Below, in pieces: positions 1-13,000 of a DNA stretch of 64,000 nucleotides. The DNA lies in contig JAKZAN010000005.1 of NCBI GenBank assembly GCA_023053545.1, positions 7,130,001 to 7,194,000 of the forward strand. Direction: 5' to 3'. The stretch is from Lepidurus packardi (taxonomy: Eukaryota > Arthropoda > Branchiopoda > Notostraca > Triopsidae). A model generated the notes under the pieces. That model searched no databases and was not told where the DNA came from. It saw only the letters and a program-made list of their open reading frames with translations. Position numbers and translations under genes: made by a program. Within the stretch, counting starts at the first letter, position 1, and every line of letters begins with the position of its first letter.

Positions 1-36
1 ACAAATTTTCTAGAGCTAACCTTTTTTTCTCGGCAG

Positions 37-350
37 TCTGGATGCGAAATCGGAGAGTGGAGGCGGAAGCAAGCACTAGCACCGACGCAAGTAAGACGCA
101 ACGTCTTGGCTCCTGGTTTATTCAAACTTTGATCAAGGTACTCGAGGAATTTAGCGATACAGAAGACTTGCTTTCAATGTTAACTATAACAGCCTGTCAA
201 GTTGCTACCAGGTTTGAAACTTATTCCGATGATGATTACTTAAACCTGAAAAAGCAGATCCCATGTATCCAATCTACGCTCACTCGCAAAGTATTCTTTC
301 ATCCGAACCCGCCAGCTCCTAAAGCAAACAAAACTTTTAAGCTTTTCTGA
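37..350 (+). CDS. Caspase, C-terminal exon (partial gene)
   Basis: This is the last exon of a cysteine-aspartate protease whose other exons lie upstream of the window. It begins after a pyrimidine-rich 3' splice site ending at 36 and stops at TGA 348-350. The translation carries the hallmark small-subunit motifs GSWFIQTL and KKQIPCIQSTLT, then VFFHP where caspases usually end in YF. These lie in the p10 subunit that pairs with the large catalytic subunit; the catalytic His and Cys would be upstream and are not seen. The upstream intron is phase 1. A stretch of about 17 residues sits between the WMRN segment (equivalent to the SWRN substrate-binding loop) and GSWF, longer than in caspase-3. 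Which caspase class it belongs to cannot be decided from this piece. Confidence 0.85.
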
Positions 351-511
351 TTGACGTCTATCATCTTAACTACATTAGAAAAGTTCTATCCATGTCTTGC
401 CTAGTCGTCATTTTGTCCCTAAACACTTTGCTTTCAAAGCAAAAATGTTATTCCTTAATACGTAACAGGTAATTGCGAAATTTCATCTGCTTTTCCTGCA
501 AGTTGTTGAAA

Positions 512-517
512 AATAAA
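512..517 (+). terminator. Polyadenylation signal of the caspase gene
   Basis: AATAAA lies 162 bases after the caspase stop codon on the same strand, a normal distance for a short 3' UTR. No other AATAAA lies between the stop and the next gene's start. Confidence 0.55.
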
Positions 518-1011
518 CTTGTTTATAACGTTTGACTTGAACATCTAACTGAAAGGGTGGGACGTATAATCAAATTGAAACGGTTGGATATACATCCCAC
601 CCGTCTTTCTTCGTGAGACGTGTGCCCGCTTCTTACAATTGAAGCAAGTACCGTGGTACCGCCTTTCGTATTCCCATGCGTTGTTTACTTGTCTGCAAAT
701 GTCCAGTCATCGAAAACAAAACTCTTGACAATTAGATCCATTCCCAGGAGTGCGCTATTCATGGATTTTTTTAGATGATTGTCCATAAGCCAGGTCTGAA
801 AAGTTAGTTTGACAGAACAGAAAGCTAACAACAACTTTAGCTTTAGTGATGTTCTATACAAGGTGTCCAAAGCTACGTTCAAGCAGGTTGATATGGTAAC
901 ACGACTGACAAACGGGTTGTTTGATCAATGGAAGCAGTTCGAGGCATGATGAAAGTTTTCTTTTGATCAGAGCCATATGTTTCCCATCGTTGAAGCAAGC
1001 AAGGCTGAATC
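518..1011 (+). promoter_or_regulatory. Intergenic/upstream region of dynein gene with X-box-like site at 887-900
   Basis: No coding exon is supported between the caspase 3' end and the dynein ATG. At 887-900 the sequence GTTGATATGGTAAC matches 12 of 14 positions of the RFX-factor X-box consensus GTTNCCATRGNAAC and is an imperfect inverted repeat. It ends 111 bases before the ATG, within the usual distance range for X-boxes of ciliary genes. Binding by an RFX/DAF-19-type factor is inference. Confidence 0.4.
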
Positions 1012-4000
1012 ATGGGTGAAAAACCTCCTGAAAACTTACTTAGCGACTCTCGTTTGGAATTTCTCGCAACGGTTGTTCACAAATCCTTGAGGCTAAAAGC
1101 CGACCGATGGGCGAAACTAATTGCAGTTGACGAAGCACGCCGCACAATCCAGGTTCCTTTCCATTATTGTAACTGCCTGACTCACTTTTACATACTATAT
1201 TACTCTCCCCTTTATTTCACAGGAATTTCTTGATCAAGAGGGTATCCCCTTGCTAATTATTAGTCAGACGGGACCGGGAGTACTTTCCGTTTCCAGTGCT
1301 CCAATCAGCCCAAGCAATCCTCTCACTGGACCGGGCGCCTCAAGCTCTCGCTTGAAATCTGTTTATTTTCTCAAGAAAAGGGCCGAAGCTGTATCACGGG
1401 TTGACCCCAGGTCTTCACTCTTGTTTGGCGATATCAGTCCTCAGCCGCTGGAGCAAGTCATGTCTTTCCTTGATGACGTAACTTTCCACTCTCTAATTAC
1501 ATAACCATTCTTGAACCACTGTCACAAAAATCTCTCGTTTTGAATTTTCTTCATTAATATACATTTGAATTATGGGTAGGTTGTGGTTCCTACAATCGAG
1601 AGCTCCGTAACTGAGCAAGGTTACCCTTCTTTAATCGTCCAAGACCTACAACGAGAAGCTCGGGCTCTTCGAGGGGCTGTCGCCCGCGTTAGAGGCACTC
1701 TAGAGGGCCAAACTGTTCTTCCGGTGACTTGGCGAGGGCCACTTGAAAGGGAAGAACACCCACCTTTGACCTCCCGATCAGCCGCTTTCTTGTCTCGAAC
1801 CGACCTTGAGCAAGCGGTGCAAGGCTGGTCGCAGCAACTTGCACCAATCTTGGCAGACGATACGAAAGCTGAGTTTCTTCCTAGAAATTCGCCCCAAGAA
1901 GGCAATACGAAAAACCCCAACAGAACCAAGACTTACCTTTCGTTTGTAAACAGAAATCAGCTACTGGAAGAATAGAGCTCAAGATCTGGAAGGCATTTTT
2001 GGGCAAATGAAAAAAGAAAATGTACGGAAAATGGCCGCAAATCTGGAACAAGCGAAAAGCGCCTATGCCGACACATTTCGCGGTCTTCTCAAGCAAGTTG
2101 TTACAGGTAAATTAGCTTCCCACCACAAAATAATAAAAACAGGAAATAAAAATATAAGAAATTAGCACTTTATCTTACCTTCTTTTTTAGCTTTGGCAGA
2201 ATCTCAAGACATTGCGTTACACCTGAAACCCTTAGCTCGACCCCTAGAAACCATAGAATCGGCAGAAATGTCTGAACTCCATGCCCCTTTGAAAGCCATG
2301 TTCCATTCCATAGCCCTAGTTTGGGTTTCATGCACGCATTACCGAAAACCTGCACGATTTCTAAATCTTCTTCAACAACTAGCCAACTTGATTATCGATA
2401 AAGCACGGACGTTCCTGGATCCTCGTTCGTTATTCAGCGGAGAGCCCGAAGAGTCCATGGAAAGGATTGCCACCGTGTTAGAAACTACGACACTTTACAA
2501 ATCATTGTACAAAGAACAAAGAAGTTTGATTGCTCCATTATTTAAGCGCTTTAATGGAAAAGTGGAAGCACAAGAATGGCAGTTCTCAAATCGCCTTATT
2601 TTTGGACGTTTAGAGTTTTTCATAAATCGATTGCAAGTCATCAAGAACATGTTCGTGACCTTCCAAGAATATGGCCGTTTGAGTCGAGTCGAGCTTAGCA
2701 CTGGAAGTGGGCGGAATCTCTCCTTGCAATTGACCAATATCTGTACACAGTTCGCTGAGCTAAGAGCGCCGTTTCTGTCGGGCATCTCTGGCGATTGTTT
2801 AGAGCCCGAAAATGAAGTTTTCAATTCCGCGGTCAAGGGATTTGAAAGAGGAATTAACGCTCTGGAGAAGAAATTGTGCGCTGTTTTGGGTCACGCTCTG
2901 GACGATTGCACCCATCCCCAAGCTGCAGGCAAGGTGGTAAGTTTACTGGGCACCTTTATGGAACATCCCGTTCTCCAAGCTCGTTTACAGCAAAGTTTCC
3001 CGCATTTGGCGGATATGGCATTGCAAGAAATTAAAGTTTGCCAAGATCTCTACCTAAAATTGGCCTCACAAACGTCGCGCTCTGACAGCACTCGTCCTCC
3101 TACCGCGGCCGCAGTCTTCAATTTACGCGAATTGGATAAACGAGCCTTGGGACCGGTAAAAGCCTTGCAGAACTTGAGCATTACATCCCAAACTCCCCAG
3201 GCTCATCAAGCGTTTGAGCGATATGAACAATTAACGGAGCAACTAAAGTGCTTGGAAGCGATCGTGGTGTGTAACTGGGCCAAGAACCTGGGACCCGTAC
3301 TATCGTCAGTGACGCAGCCATTGCTGGTTCGGAATAGACATTTTGTCGCTGCTAATGTCCACTCTCACGTAAGCTAATTATATTAAGGTCCAATGCAAAG
3401 TAGATGACTATGATCTTTTGTTGGGGCGTTAGTTTGCCGTCGCGCTGTGGGAAGCACGGAGCCTTTTGCAGTTAGAAGTAAAAATCCCTCTCGAAGCTCA
3501 AGAAATGGCTGCGAAACACGGCCATTACCAAGCGTTGTTAAATTCGGTAGATTTGATCGTTACGAGCTACCGTAACATCAAGAGCATGACTTCCTACCAA
3601 TTAAACGCGCTACTACGCCCTCGTTTAGAAACACTGGAAGACCTCGTGGAACTCGCATTAGTTGAGCGTACATGGGATACACCTGCCCTTACTTTGGACC
3701 CCTTTTTACAACAGCTGGAGCAAATAGTTCTAGCTGTGGAGTCCACTTTGAACGAGTTGTTCAGTTTGCTGGAATCGATCAAAAGTGTCACAAGCCTATG
3801 GTGCAAAGCGCCCTTGTTGGACCGCATGGATGTAGCTATAGAGAATCATGATCTGGTTTCGAAAAGATACGGTGAAATTGCCGTTGGAGGCAAGAAAATC
3901 GAAAGTGTACTAGGAAAGATAAGGATTTTGCTAGAAATCGAGCATGAAAATGAAGCGTGGACGGCGTTCATTGGCGTCGTTGAGAAAATCGTACTTGAGG

Positions 4001-7000
4001 GTCTCCTGCGGACTGTGGGAATTAGCTTCAGTTATCTCTTGGATCATACTCATCCCAGGTATTGCTCTTCTTCAGCTATGGTAGAAGTTTCCTTGGAGCT
4101 CCAGAAATGTGGACCTGTTTTTAACCCTTCTTTGAATGATGACGACCCGAAAGGCTTAAAACAGCTATTTGAACAGAATGTCAATCATATCCTTCATGTT
4201 GCGGGTCACGTTCAGCGTTTGTCTCGCCAAGACAGTTATCAGGTAAAAAAAAAAAAAAAATTTTACACCAATAAATGTGTCTACTTGAAATTGATGAGAG
4301 ATTTATGTATTATAAGTATATTTCTGCATTTATTTCTGGTTAGGCAGAAGTAGCAGAGAATCATGATGTTCTAGACATGCGAAACAAGCTCTGGGATCGG
4401 CTTAATAAGGCTTTGAACCATGCTCGCGGTTTTCGACGGGAATTCGACAAATATTCGCATCTGTGGGCCTCTGATATGCATGATTTCTTGCTCAGGTTTG
4501 TCCAGACAGCTTGCCCGCTGGCACCTGTGGTAGAAGATAGCAAAACGCGCTTAACAAGCGTGCTGGAGTCTGAGTTTAGCCCTCCCACGTTAGAGAATTA
4601 TCAGGAGCAGTTGCAGTACCTGCAGAAACTACAAATTGAGCTTTTCATCCACGAAAATTACCGCTTGGTAGACAATTGGCTGAAGGTTCATGTCCAACCG
4701 GCGATGCACGGCTTGGAGCAGTTGATAGAGTCTTGGAAGCAATTGTTCATCCAGCATTTAACCGAACACGTCACGGACAGTTTGGAGGAATTAGAGCAGT
4801 TCATCCAAGACGCGGAAGAAGGTTTATTAAGACCTGTCGCACCTGATGGACAAGGAGGAGCTGCTTTATTGACGGTTATGGCTCATTTAGCTGACGTGAA
4901 AAACCGCCAAGTTTCCATTGATGCCCTTTTTCCCGAACTTGGCCAAGCTGCACAGCTTTTGAGAATGTATGACCACGAACTTTCTGAAGAGCTACTTCTC
5001 ATCTTGAACGTACGTCAATTGTTAAGTTTTCTAATAACCTGTGACATGCAACGAATAACTTAATGCAGAGCTGTAAGAAAGCCGCCGTAATGGACACTGT
5101 TTTCGTTCATAGGAATTGCCCGGAAGATGGAAAAGACTGAAACAAGCAGCCCAAGCAGCTCGCCAGCAAGTAGCATCTTTGCAAGCGAATGAAATTGCCA
5201 CATTGAGACGAGCTATTATAGCGTTCGACAGTAAACAGCTGCAGTTTCGCGAAGAATTCCATAAACTGCACTTCTTTCGGTACGATTGCGCGGATGCGTA
5301 TATCCAGCTGGATGGTTCCAGTAAGAAGTTGGGCGTTCTGGAGACGGAAATGCGAAATCTGGTTGAGTCTGCTGCGTTATTTGAAGTCAACGTCACCGAA
5401 TTTAAGCCGCTAAAAAACTGCAGAAAGGAAACTACCATGTTAAAGCATCTCTGGGATTATATCTTTATCGTGCGAACGAGCGTGGAGCATTGGAAAACGA
5501 CACCTTGGAAAGATATTGACGTTGAACGTATGGAAATCGAATGTAAACACTTCGCCAAGAATATCCGAGGTTTAGATAAAGAAATGCGTAATTGGGACGC
5601 TTTTACTGGCTTGGAAAGCGCTGTAAAGAACTTGCTAACGTCCTTGAAAGCTGTAGCTGAGCTGCAGAATACAGCAGTTAAGGAACGACATTGGGCGCAG
5701 TTGATCGAGGCCACCAAACGTAAACCGTACTTGCGGGAAAACTTCACTGTCAATTTTGTAACAGACCAAGACACGACGTTAGCGGATCTACTAGCTTTGC
5801 ATTTGCACCGATACGAAGAAGAAGTAAGGGCTGTAGTAGACCGAGCGGTCAGAGAAGTCTCTATGGAACGAGTCCTACGAGAATTGGAAGCAACGTGGGC
5901 CTTGTTGGAGTTAGGAAGAGAAAGTCACCCACGCACGGGTTTGACGCTATTGAAAGCCAATGATGAACTCATCGCCACTTTGGAAGATAATCAAGTACAA
6001 TTGCAAACACTGGCAACTTCCAAATACGTCGCACATCTCATGGGTGAAGTCTTAGCTTGGCAAAAGAAACTCGCGTTGGCCGATTCTGTCATTTGCCAAT
6101 GGTGTGATGTTCAAAGGTCGTGGAGTCATTTAGAGTCAATTTTTGTGGGCTCAGAAGATATCCGGAAGCAACTACCAGCTGATTCCCAACGATTCGACGA
6201 CACCAATCAAGGTTTTCAAGATCTCTTGAGCCAACTTTTGAGTCAACCCAACGTAATCGCAGTCGCAACAAAGCCAGGATTGCTAGTCCAGCTTGAATTC
6301 CTGCAGGACCAGCTCACCTTATGCGAAAAGGCTTTAGCGGAGTACTTGGAATGCAAACGCACTGCTTTTCCTCGGTTTTACTTCGTAGCCACGGCTGATT
6401 TATTAGACATCTTATCGAACGGAAACCAGTGCACGTTGGTCCAAAAGCACTTGACAAAATTATTTGATTCCGTAGCAAAACTGAAGATAGAGAATAAAAC
6501 TGGATGTAAAGAAGGCACACAGGAAGCTTTAGGCATGTTTGCAAAGGATGGAGAGTACGTGAACTTTGACACACCGTTGGAATGTACCGGAATGGTGGAA
6601 GTATGGTTGAACAGTCTAGTCCGGACCATGCGTTCTACTTTGCAGTATTGGCTGCAAGAAGCTGTGGCTACGTATGAAGAAAAACCTCGAGATCAATGGC
6701 TGTTGGAATACCCTGCTCAAGTGGCTTTAACTGCGTCGCAAATCTGGTGGGCTGCAGAAGTACAAGTGGCATTCCAGCGCCTTGAAGAAGGCTATGAAAA
6801 CGCCATGAAAGATCTCTACCGAAAACAGGTTGCTCAGTTGCACGCGCTAATTAATCAACTCCTGGGAGATCTGACAGGTCAAGAACGCCAAAAGATCATG
6901 ACTTTGTGTACTATCGATGTCCACGCCAGAGATGTCGTTGCGAAGCTAATCCAACAGAAAGTGGAATCTAGCAGTGCCTTTGCTTGGCAAGCTCAGCTTC

Positions 7001-10000
7001 GACATCGGTATTTTGTCCATTTAAGTAGTAAACAAGTTTGGAGGTTGAATTTTCTCTTTTAGGTGGAATGAAGTTCAGAAAGACTGCTGGGTAGATATTT
7101 GCGATGCCCAATTTCGTTATTGGTACGAGTATTTAGGCAATACCCCTCGTCTGGTCATTACTCCCCTGACTGATCGCTGTTACATTACACTAACTCAGGT
7201 AAGGAGCATTGAATTTTCGGTTCTATTCGGTTGAGTTTTCTAAAGATAGGAATTGTAATTTTGTTGATATTTTAGAGTTTACATTTGACGATGGGAGGAG
7301 CACCTTCCGGTCCTGCTGGTACTGGCAAAACTGAAACTTCGAAAGATCTCGGGAGAGCCTTAGGCATGATGGTTTATGTTTTCAACTGCTCAGAACAAAT
7401 GGACTATAAATCTTGCGGCAATATTTATAAAGGTCTGGCCCAGACTGGTGCGTGGGGTTGTTTTGACGAATTCAATCGAATTACTGTAGAAGTACTGTCA
7501 GTCGTCGCTGTGCAAGTTAAAAGCATTCTGGACTCTGTGCGTTTAAGAAAGGAGAAATTTAATTTCATGGGGGAAGAAATTGCGTTGCAGCCGTCAGTAG
7601 GTCTGTTTGTAACCATGAACCCAGGTTACGCGGGCCGGACAGAGTTGCCCGAGAACGTGAAAGCGCTTTTCAGGCCTTGTGCTATGATTGTGCCCGATTT
7701 TGACCTAATTTGTGAAATTATGTTGGTCGCCGAAGGTTTTTTGGAAGCGAAAGCCCTCGCTAGGAAGTTTGTCACGCTCTATTCGTTATGTCGTCAATTA
7801 CTTTCCCAGCAAGATCATTACGACTGGGGATTGCGGGCCATCAAGTCTGTTTTGGTCGTTGCCGGCTCTTCTAAGAGAAGCAACCACTCTTGGACGGAAG
7901 AACAAGTGTTAATGGGAGCTTTGCGAGATGCCAATTTGCCTAAACTAGTTACTGATGACGTTCCAGTTTTCTTGTCATTGGTTGGAGATCTATTTCCTAG
8001 TGTGGATAGTCCACGACTAGGAGATGCGGCCATGGATCGGATTGTAAGGCAAGCAGCTCTCGATCTTAAATTGCAGCCCGAAGACGTCTTTGTGACCCGA
8101 GTCCTCCAGTTACACGAATTACTACAAGTCCGCCATTCCGTTTTTATGCTGGGTAAAGCTGGGACGGGCAAGACACAGGTTTGGAAGACGTTGCTCAAAG
8201 CGTATTCGCTGTTACGTCTGCGGCCGGTCTGTATTGATCTGGACCCTAAAGCCGTGACGAGCGACGAGCTTTTCGGGTTTGTCAATCCCACGACCCGGGA
8301 ATGGAGGGATGGCTTGTTTTCTTCCATCATACGCGACCAAGCTGCTCTTACGAACAACTCACCAAAGTGGATCGTCTTGGATGGAGATATTGACCCACTC
8401 TGGATCGAATCCCTGAATACGCTCATGGATGACAACAAGGTCCTAACCTTGGCGAGTAACGAACGTGTTTCTCTGACTCCGCATATGCGCCTAATCTTCG
8501 AAATTTCACACTTAAAGTCTGCTACGCCTTCGACAGTGTCCAGGGCAGGAATTCTGCATTTAAACCAACAAGATCTGGGCTGGACACCATACGTAACGAG
8601 TTGGATTGAGACGAGAACGAATAGCAGCGAAAGAGCACATCTGTCTATACTCATGGACAAGTACGTGCCGAGTTGCTTGGAAGTCTTGAGGAGCCGTTTC
8701 AAGCCGGTAATTCCCTTACCGGAAATCTGCCACCTGCAAATGCTCTGCAAACTGTTAGACTGCCTCCTTGTACCCGAGCATCTTTCAGCAGACAGTCCCC
8801 GTGATCTTTATGAGCAGTATTATGTATTTGCATGCGTATGGGCCTTCGGCTCTGCTCTCAATCCAGAACAGGTAACATAGGACCCGTACTTCTTATCCTT
8901 TTGCTATCAATCTATACTTTGCTATTAATCTTGTTTCCTTATTCTATTCTTGGATCACTTTAACTAGACATGCAATCAAAGGTTCGAGTTTAGCCAATGG
9001 TGGCTCAGCGAATTCAAATCCATTCGCTTTCCGGCCGGAGGTTCAGTGTTTGACTTTTGCATTGATCCAGAGATTCGCGAGTTCATTCCGTGGTCTGATC
9101 GTGTTCCTAAATTCGAACCCGATCCAGAACTACCGATCCATGTACGTTTCTTTTAATTTAAAGAAATATTAATTTAAATTATTTTATGATTAATTAAATA
9201 AATTTAGCTTATTATTTTTCAAAACAATTTTAGATGACGATTGTCCCGACAGTTCAAACCACTTGCTTGAGGTATTTCATGGACCTACTTTTGGCTGCTC
9301 ATCAGCCGTTGCTAGTAGTTGGACCAGCTGGTTGTGGCAAAACTGCCTTGGTGGAGGAGCTCCTGGCCTCCTTACCGGAGGATTTCACGAGCTCAGTTGT
9401 CCCGTTCCATTACTACATGACCTCCGAAATGGTCCAAGCGATCTTGGAGAAACCCTTGGAAAAGAAAGCAGGCAAAATCTACGCTCCTCCTGCTAACAAG
9501 CGTTTAGTGGTCTTTATCGATGATATTAACGCGCCCATGGTTGATTTGTATGGTACTATCCAAGCGCACACATTGCTTAGACAGCAACTGAGCTACGGGC
9601 ATTGGTACGACCGATTCCGTCTCACCCAAAAAGAAATACGGAACGTGCAATACATTGCATGTATGAACCCCGCATCGGGTAGTTTCACGCTCGATTCCCG
9701 TCTACAGCGCCACTTCTTGACCTTCGCAGTCAGCAATCCGACCACGGAAGCTATTCACCAAATTTATGGCACATGGCTGCAGAAGCATTTAAGTAATCCC
9801 TTGCAGAAATTCCCCCCAAGCTTACCCAACTTGGTACCCGGTTTGGTGGCAGCATCCATGGCGCTACACACGAAACTGTGCCAGGTGTTTCAGCCCACGA
9901 GTGCCAAATTCCACTACGGTTATAACATGCGAGACTTGGCTGCTGTTTTTAAAGGCTTACTGTTCAGCAACTCCGAAACTTTAATCACTGCCTTGGATTT

Positions 10001-13000
10001 GGTGCGATTGTGGGTCCACGAATTCCAGCGCGTGTACGGCGACCGGTTAGCGGATGATAAAGACTTGGAATTATTTCGAAAAGTTTTATCCGACACCGTG
10101 AAGAAATGTTTTGACGTACGTACAGCCTTAAATTTTCCATACTATATAAAATAAACTTCATTGCCTTTTTATTCTCACAGAGACAAGGTGGAAGCGAAGT
10201 GGAGTCTTGCTCGGGATTTTTTGTACGTCTTTTTAAATGAATTTCGTTGGGATTATCATAATTATTATCTTTCTTAGGATGTGGATGAAGTTGCTGTCTT
10301 GAAGCAGCCTTTAATCTTCTGCCATTTCTCAAGAGGATTAGGCGACTCCAAGTACTGTCCTGCTGACGACTGGTCGGTTATTCAACCCGTTTTACACCAA
10401 GCATTGGCTTCCTACAATGATCTCAATCCGGTGATGGACCTCGTTCTCTTTGAAGACGCAATGGCACACGTGTGTCGCATTAATCGAATTTTAGAGTCTT
10501 CGAGGGGAAATGCACTCTTGATTGGCGTAGGTGGCAGTGGCAAGCAAAGTTTAGCTCGTTTAGCAGCGTCCATTTCTGGCTTTGATGTTTGCCAACTATC
10601 CACTCGCAAAGGATATGGGGTTTCTGATCTCAAAACAGATCTGTCAGTTTTATGCCTCAAAGCTGGAATGAAGAAATTACCCATTGTTTTGCTTATCACT
10701 GACGCACACTTAACTGACGAGCAAATTCTGGGACCTATTAACGACTTTCTAGCGGCGGGGGAGGTATCGGGCTTGTTCGCCGACGATGAAGTCGAAAACA
10801 TTGTATCGGGCGTTCGTAACGAGGTAAAAGCCTTGGGATTGGTGGACTCGTGGGACACTTGCTGGCGTTTTTTCTTGGACCAAGTCCGTCGTCATTTGCA
10901 TATCGTTCTATGCTGCTCGCCGGTTGGACCAACGCTTCGCCTTCGGTGTCAAAGGTTTCCAGCATTATTGGCATCCATGACGCTAGATTGGTTCTTACCA
11001 TGGCCTCCCGAAGCCCTTTTGTCCGTTTCGTTGCGGTTCCTGCAAAATATGCCCATTTTAGCTGAGCAATTCGCTGCGGGGGCGTCTCAGTTCATGGCTC
11101 ACGTCCATTCAAGTGTGAATGACGCCTCTCGTACTTTCCTTCAAGTCGAAGGTCGGTACAGTTATACCACCCCCAAGTCCTTTTTAGAGCAATTGCAACT
11201 CTACCAACGGCTGCTTAACCAGCAGCATTCGGATTTACGAGGTAAAGTTGAAAGGCTCGAGAACGGATTGGAGAAACTGCGCAACGCTTCAATTCAGGTG
11301 GATGAACTTAAAGAACGTCTAGCTGTCCAAGAAGTGGAGTTGAAGCAAAAGAAGGAAGATGCGGATCGACTTATCCAAGTTGTACGAGTAGAGACGGAGA
11401 AAGTGACCCGTGAAAAGGGATTAGCGGACATCGAAGAGGAGAAAGTAGCCGATATCGCATTACAAGTATCCCAGAAGCAAAAAGAATGCGAGGAAGATCT
11501 AATCAGAGCTGAACCTGCCTTGGCAGCGGCCCAGGAGGCTCTCAATACCTTGAACAAAGCCAATCTAACCGAACTCAAGTCGTTTGGCACTCCTCCGTCA
11601 GCTGTGACCAACGTAGCAGCAGCTGTTTTAGTCTTATTAGCTCCGAACGGAAAAGTAGCTAAAGATCGATCATGGCGGGCGGGGAAGGTCATGATGGCTC
11701 GCGTGGACCAGTTTTTGGATGCGCTAATTAATTACGATAAAGAGCATATTCATCCCGAAGTTATAAAAGCTATTCAACCATATATGGATAATCCAGAATT
11801 CGATCCGGAACTAGTTCGTTCCAAATCAGTAGCCGCAGCCGGTACTATTTTCAAGTTTTTCAAGAATTCTAGCATTCTTTTATTAATGCCTAGTTGTTCC
11901 ATAGGGTTGTGCTCCTGGGTCATCAATATTATCAAGTTTTATGATGTTTATTGCGATGTAGAGCCCAAGAGAAGGGCTCTGGAGCAAGCCAATGCTGAAT
12001 TGGCAGCTGCGCAGGATAAAGTCGCTGCAGTACGCGCCAAAGTGGCGGTACGTTTGACAACTAACTGTAAAATTCATATTATTAATTGATGTTATGAACG
12101 ATCTAGAGTCTAGAAGCAACGCTGCAGCAGTTGACTGCCGATTTCCAGCAAGCTATGGAAGAGAAAAAGCAAAGTCAAGCACAGGCTGAAGCTACGCACC
12201 GAACATTGGAGCAAGCACATCGTCTATTGAGTGGTTTAGCCTCCGAGAAGGTTCGCTGGGCCCACGCTGTTGAAAAGTTAATCCTTTTTAGGACAGTAAT
12301 TCTTATATTAATAATTTTTCTAATGACTTATAGTTTAAAGAAGAACGAAAATACGCTACCGGGGGATGTCTTACTGGCTACCGCATTCATTTCATATGCG
12401 GGCTGCTTTAGTAAGCAGTGCCGGCAAGATTTGATGCAGAAGACGTGGCTCCCTTTCCTAAGAGCTCAGGCTGGGGCTACTCCCATTTTACTGGCGCCTG
12501 ATGCCGATCCTGTGGCATTGCTTGCCGACCCGGCTCAGGTAGCGGAATGGAATAACGAAGGATTACCGGCAGACCGTATGTCAGTAGAAAACGCAGCAAT
12601 TCTCACTACTTGCGATCGCTGGCCTTTGATTATTGACCCGCAATTACAAGGCATTAAGTGGGTTAAGGGACATTACAGTTCCCAATTACAAGTCACCCAG
12701 TTGGGTCAGAAAGGGTTCCTGGAATCCCTGGAGCGATGTTTGCGCGAAGGCTTGCCTTTACTCATTGAAGACCTCGGAGAGGATATTGACAACGTTTTGG
12801 ACCCGTTATTAGGGCGTCTGTTCATCAAGAAAGGAAGGTAACGTATTACTTGCATTTCACAAAAAATTAATTGAGGATGCAGTGGATCATTGCCATTAAA
12901 AGTCTCGCTGTCGTTATTACAGGGCAATTAAGATGAACGATAAGGAAATTGAGTACAATTCAGATTTCCGTCTCATTTTGCATACCAAGCTTCCAAATCC

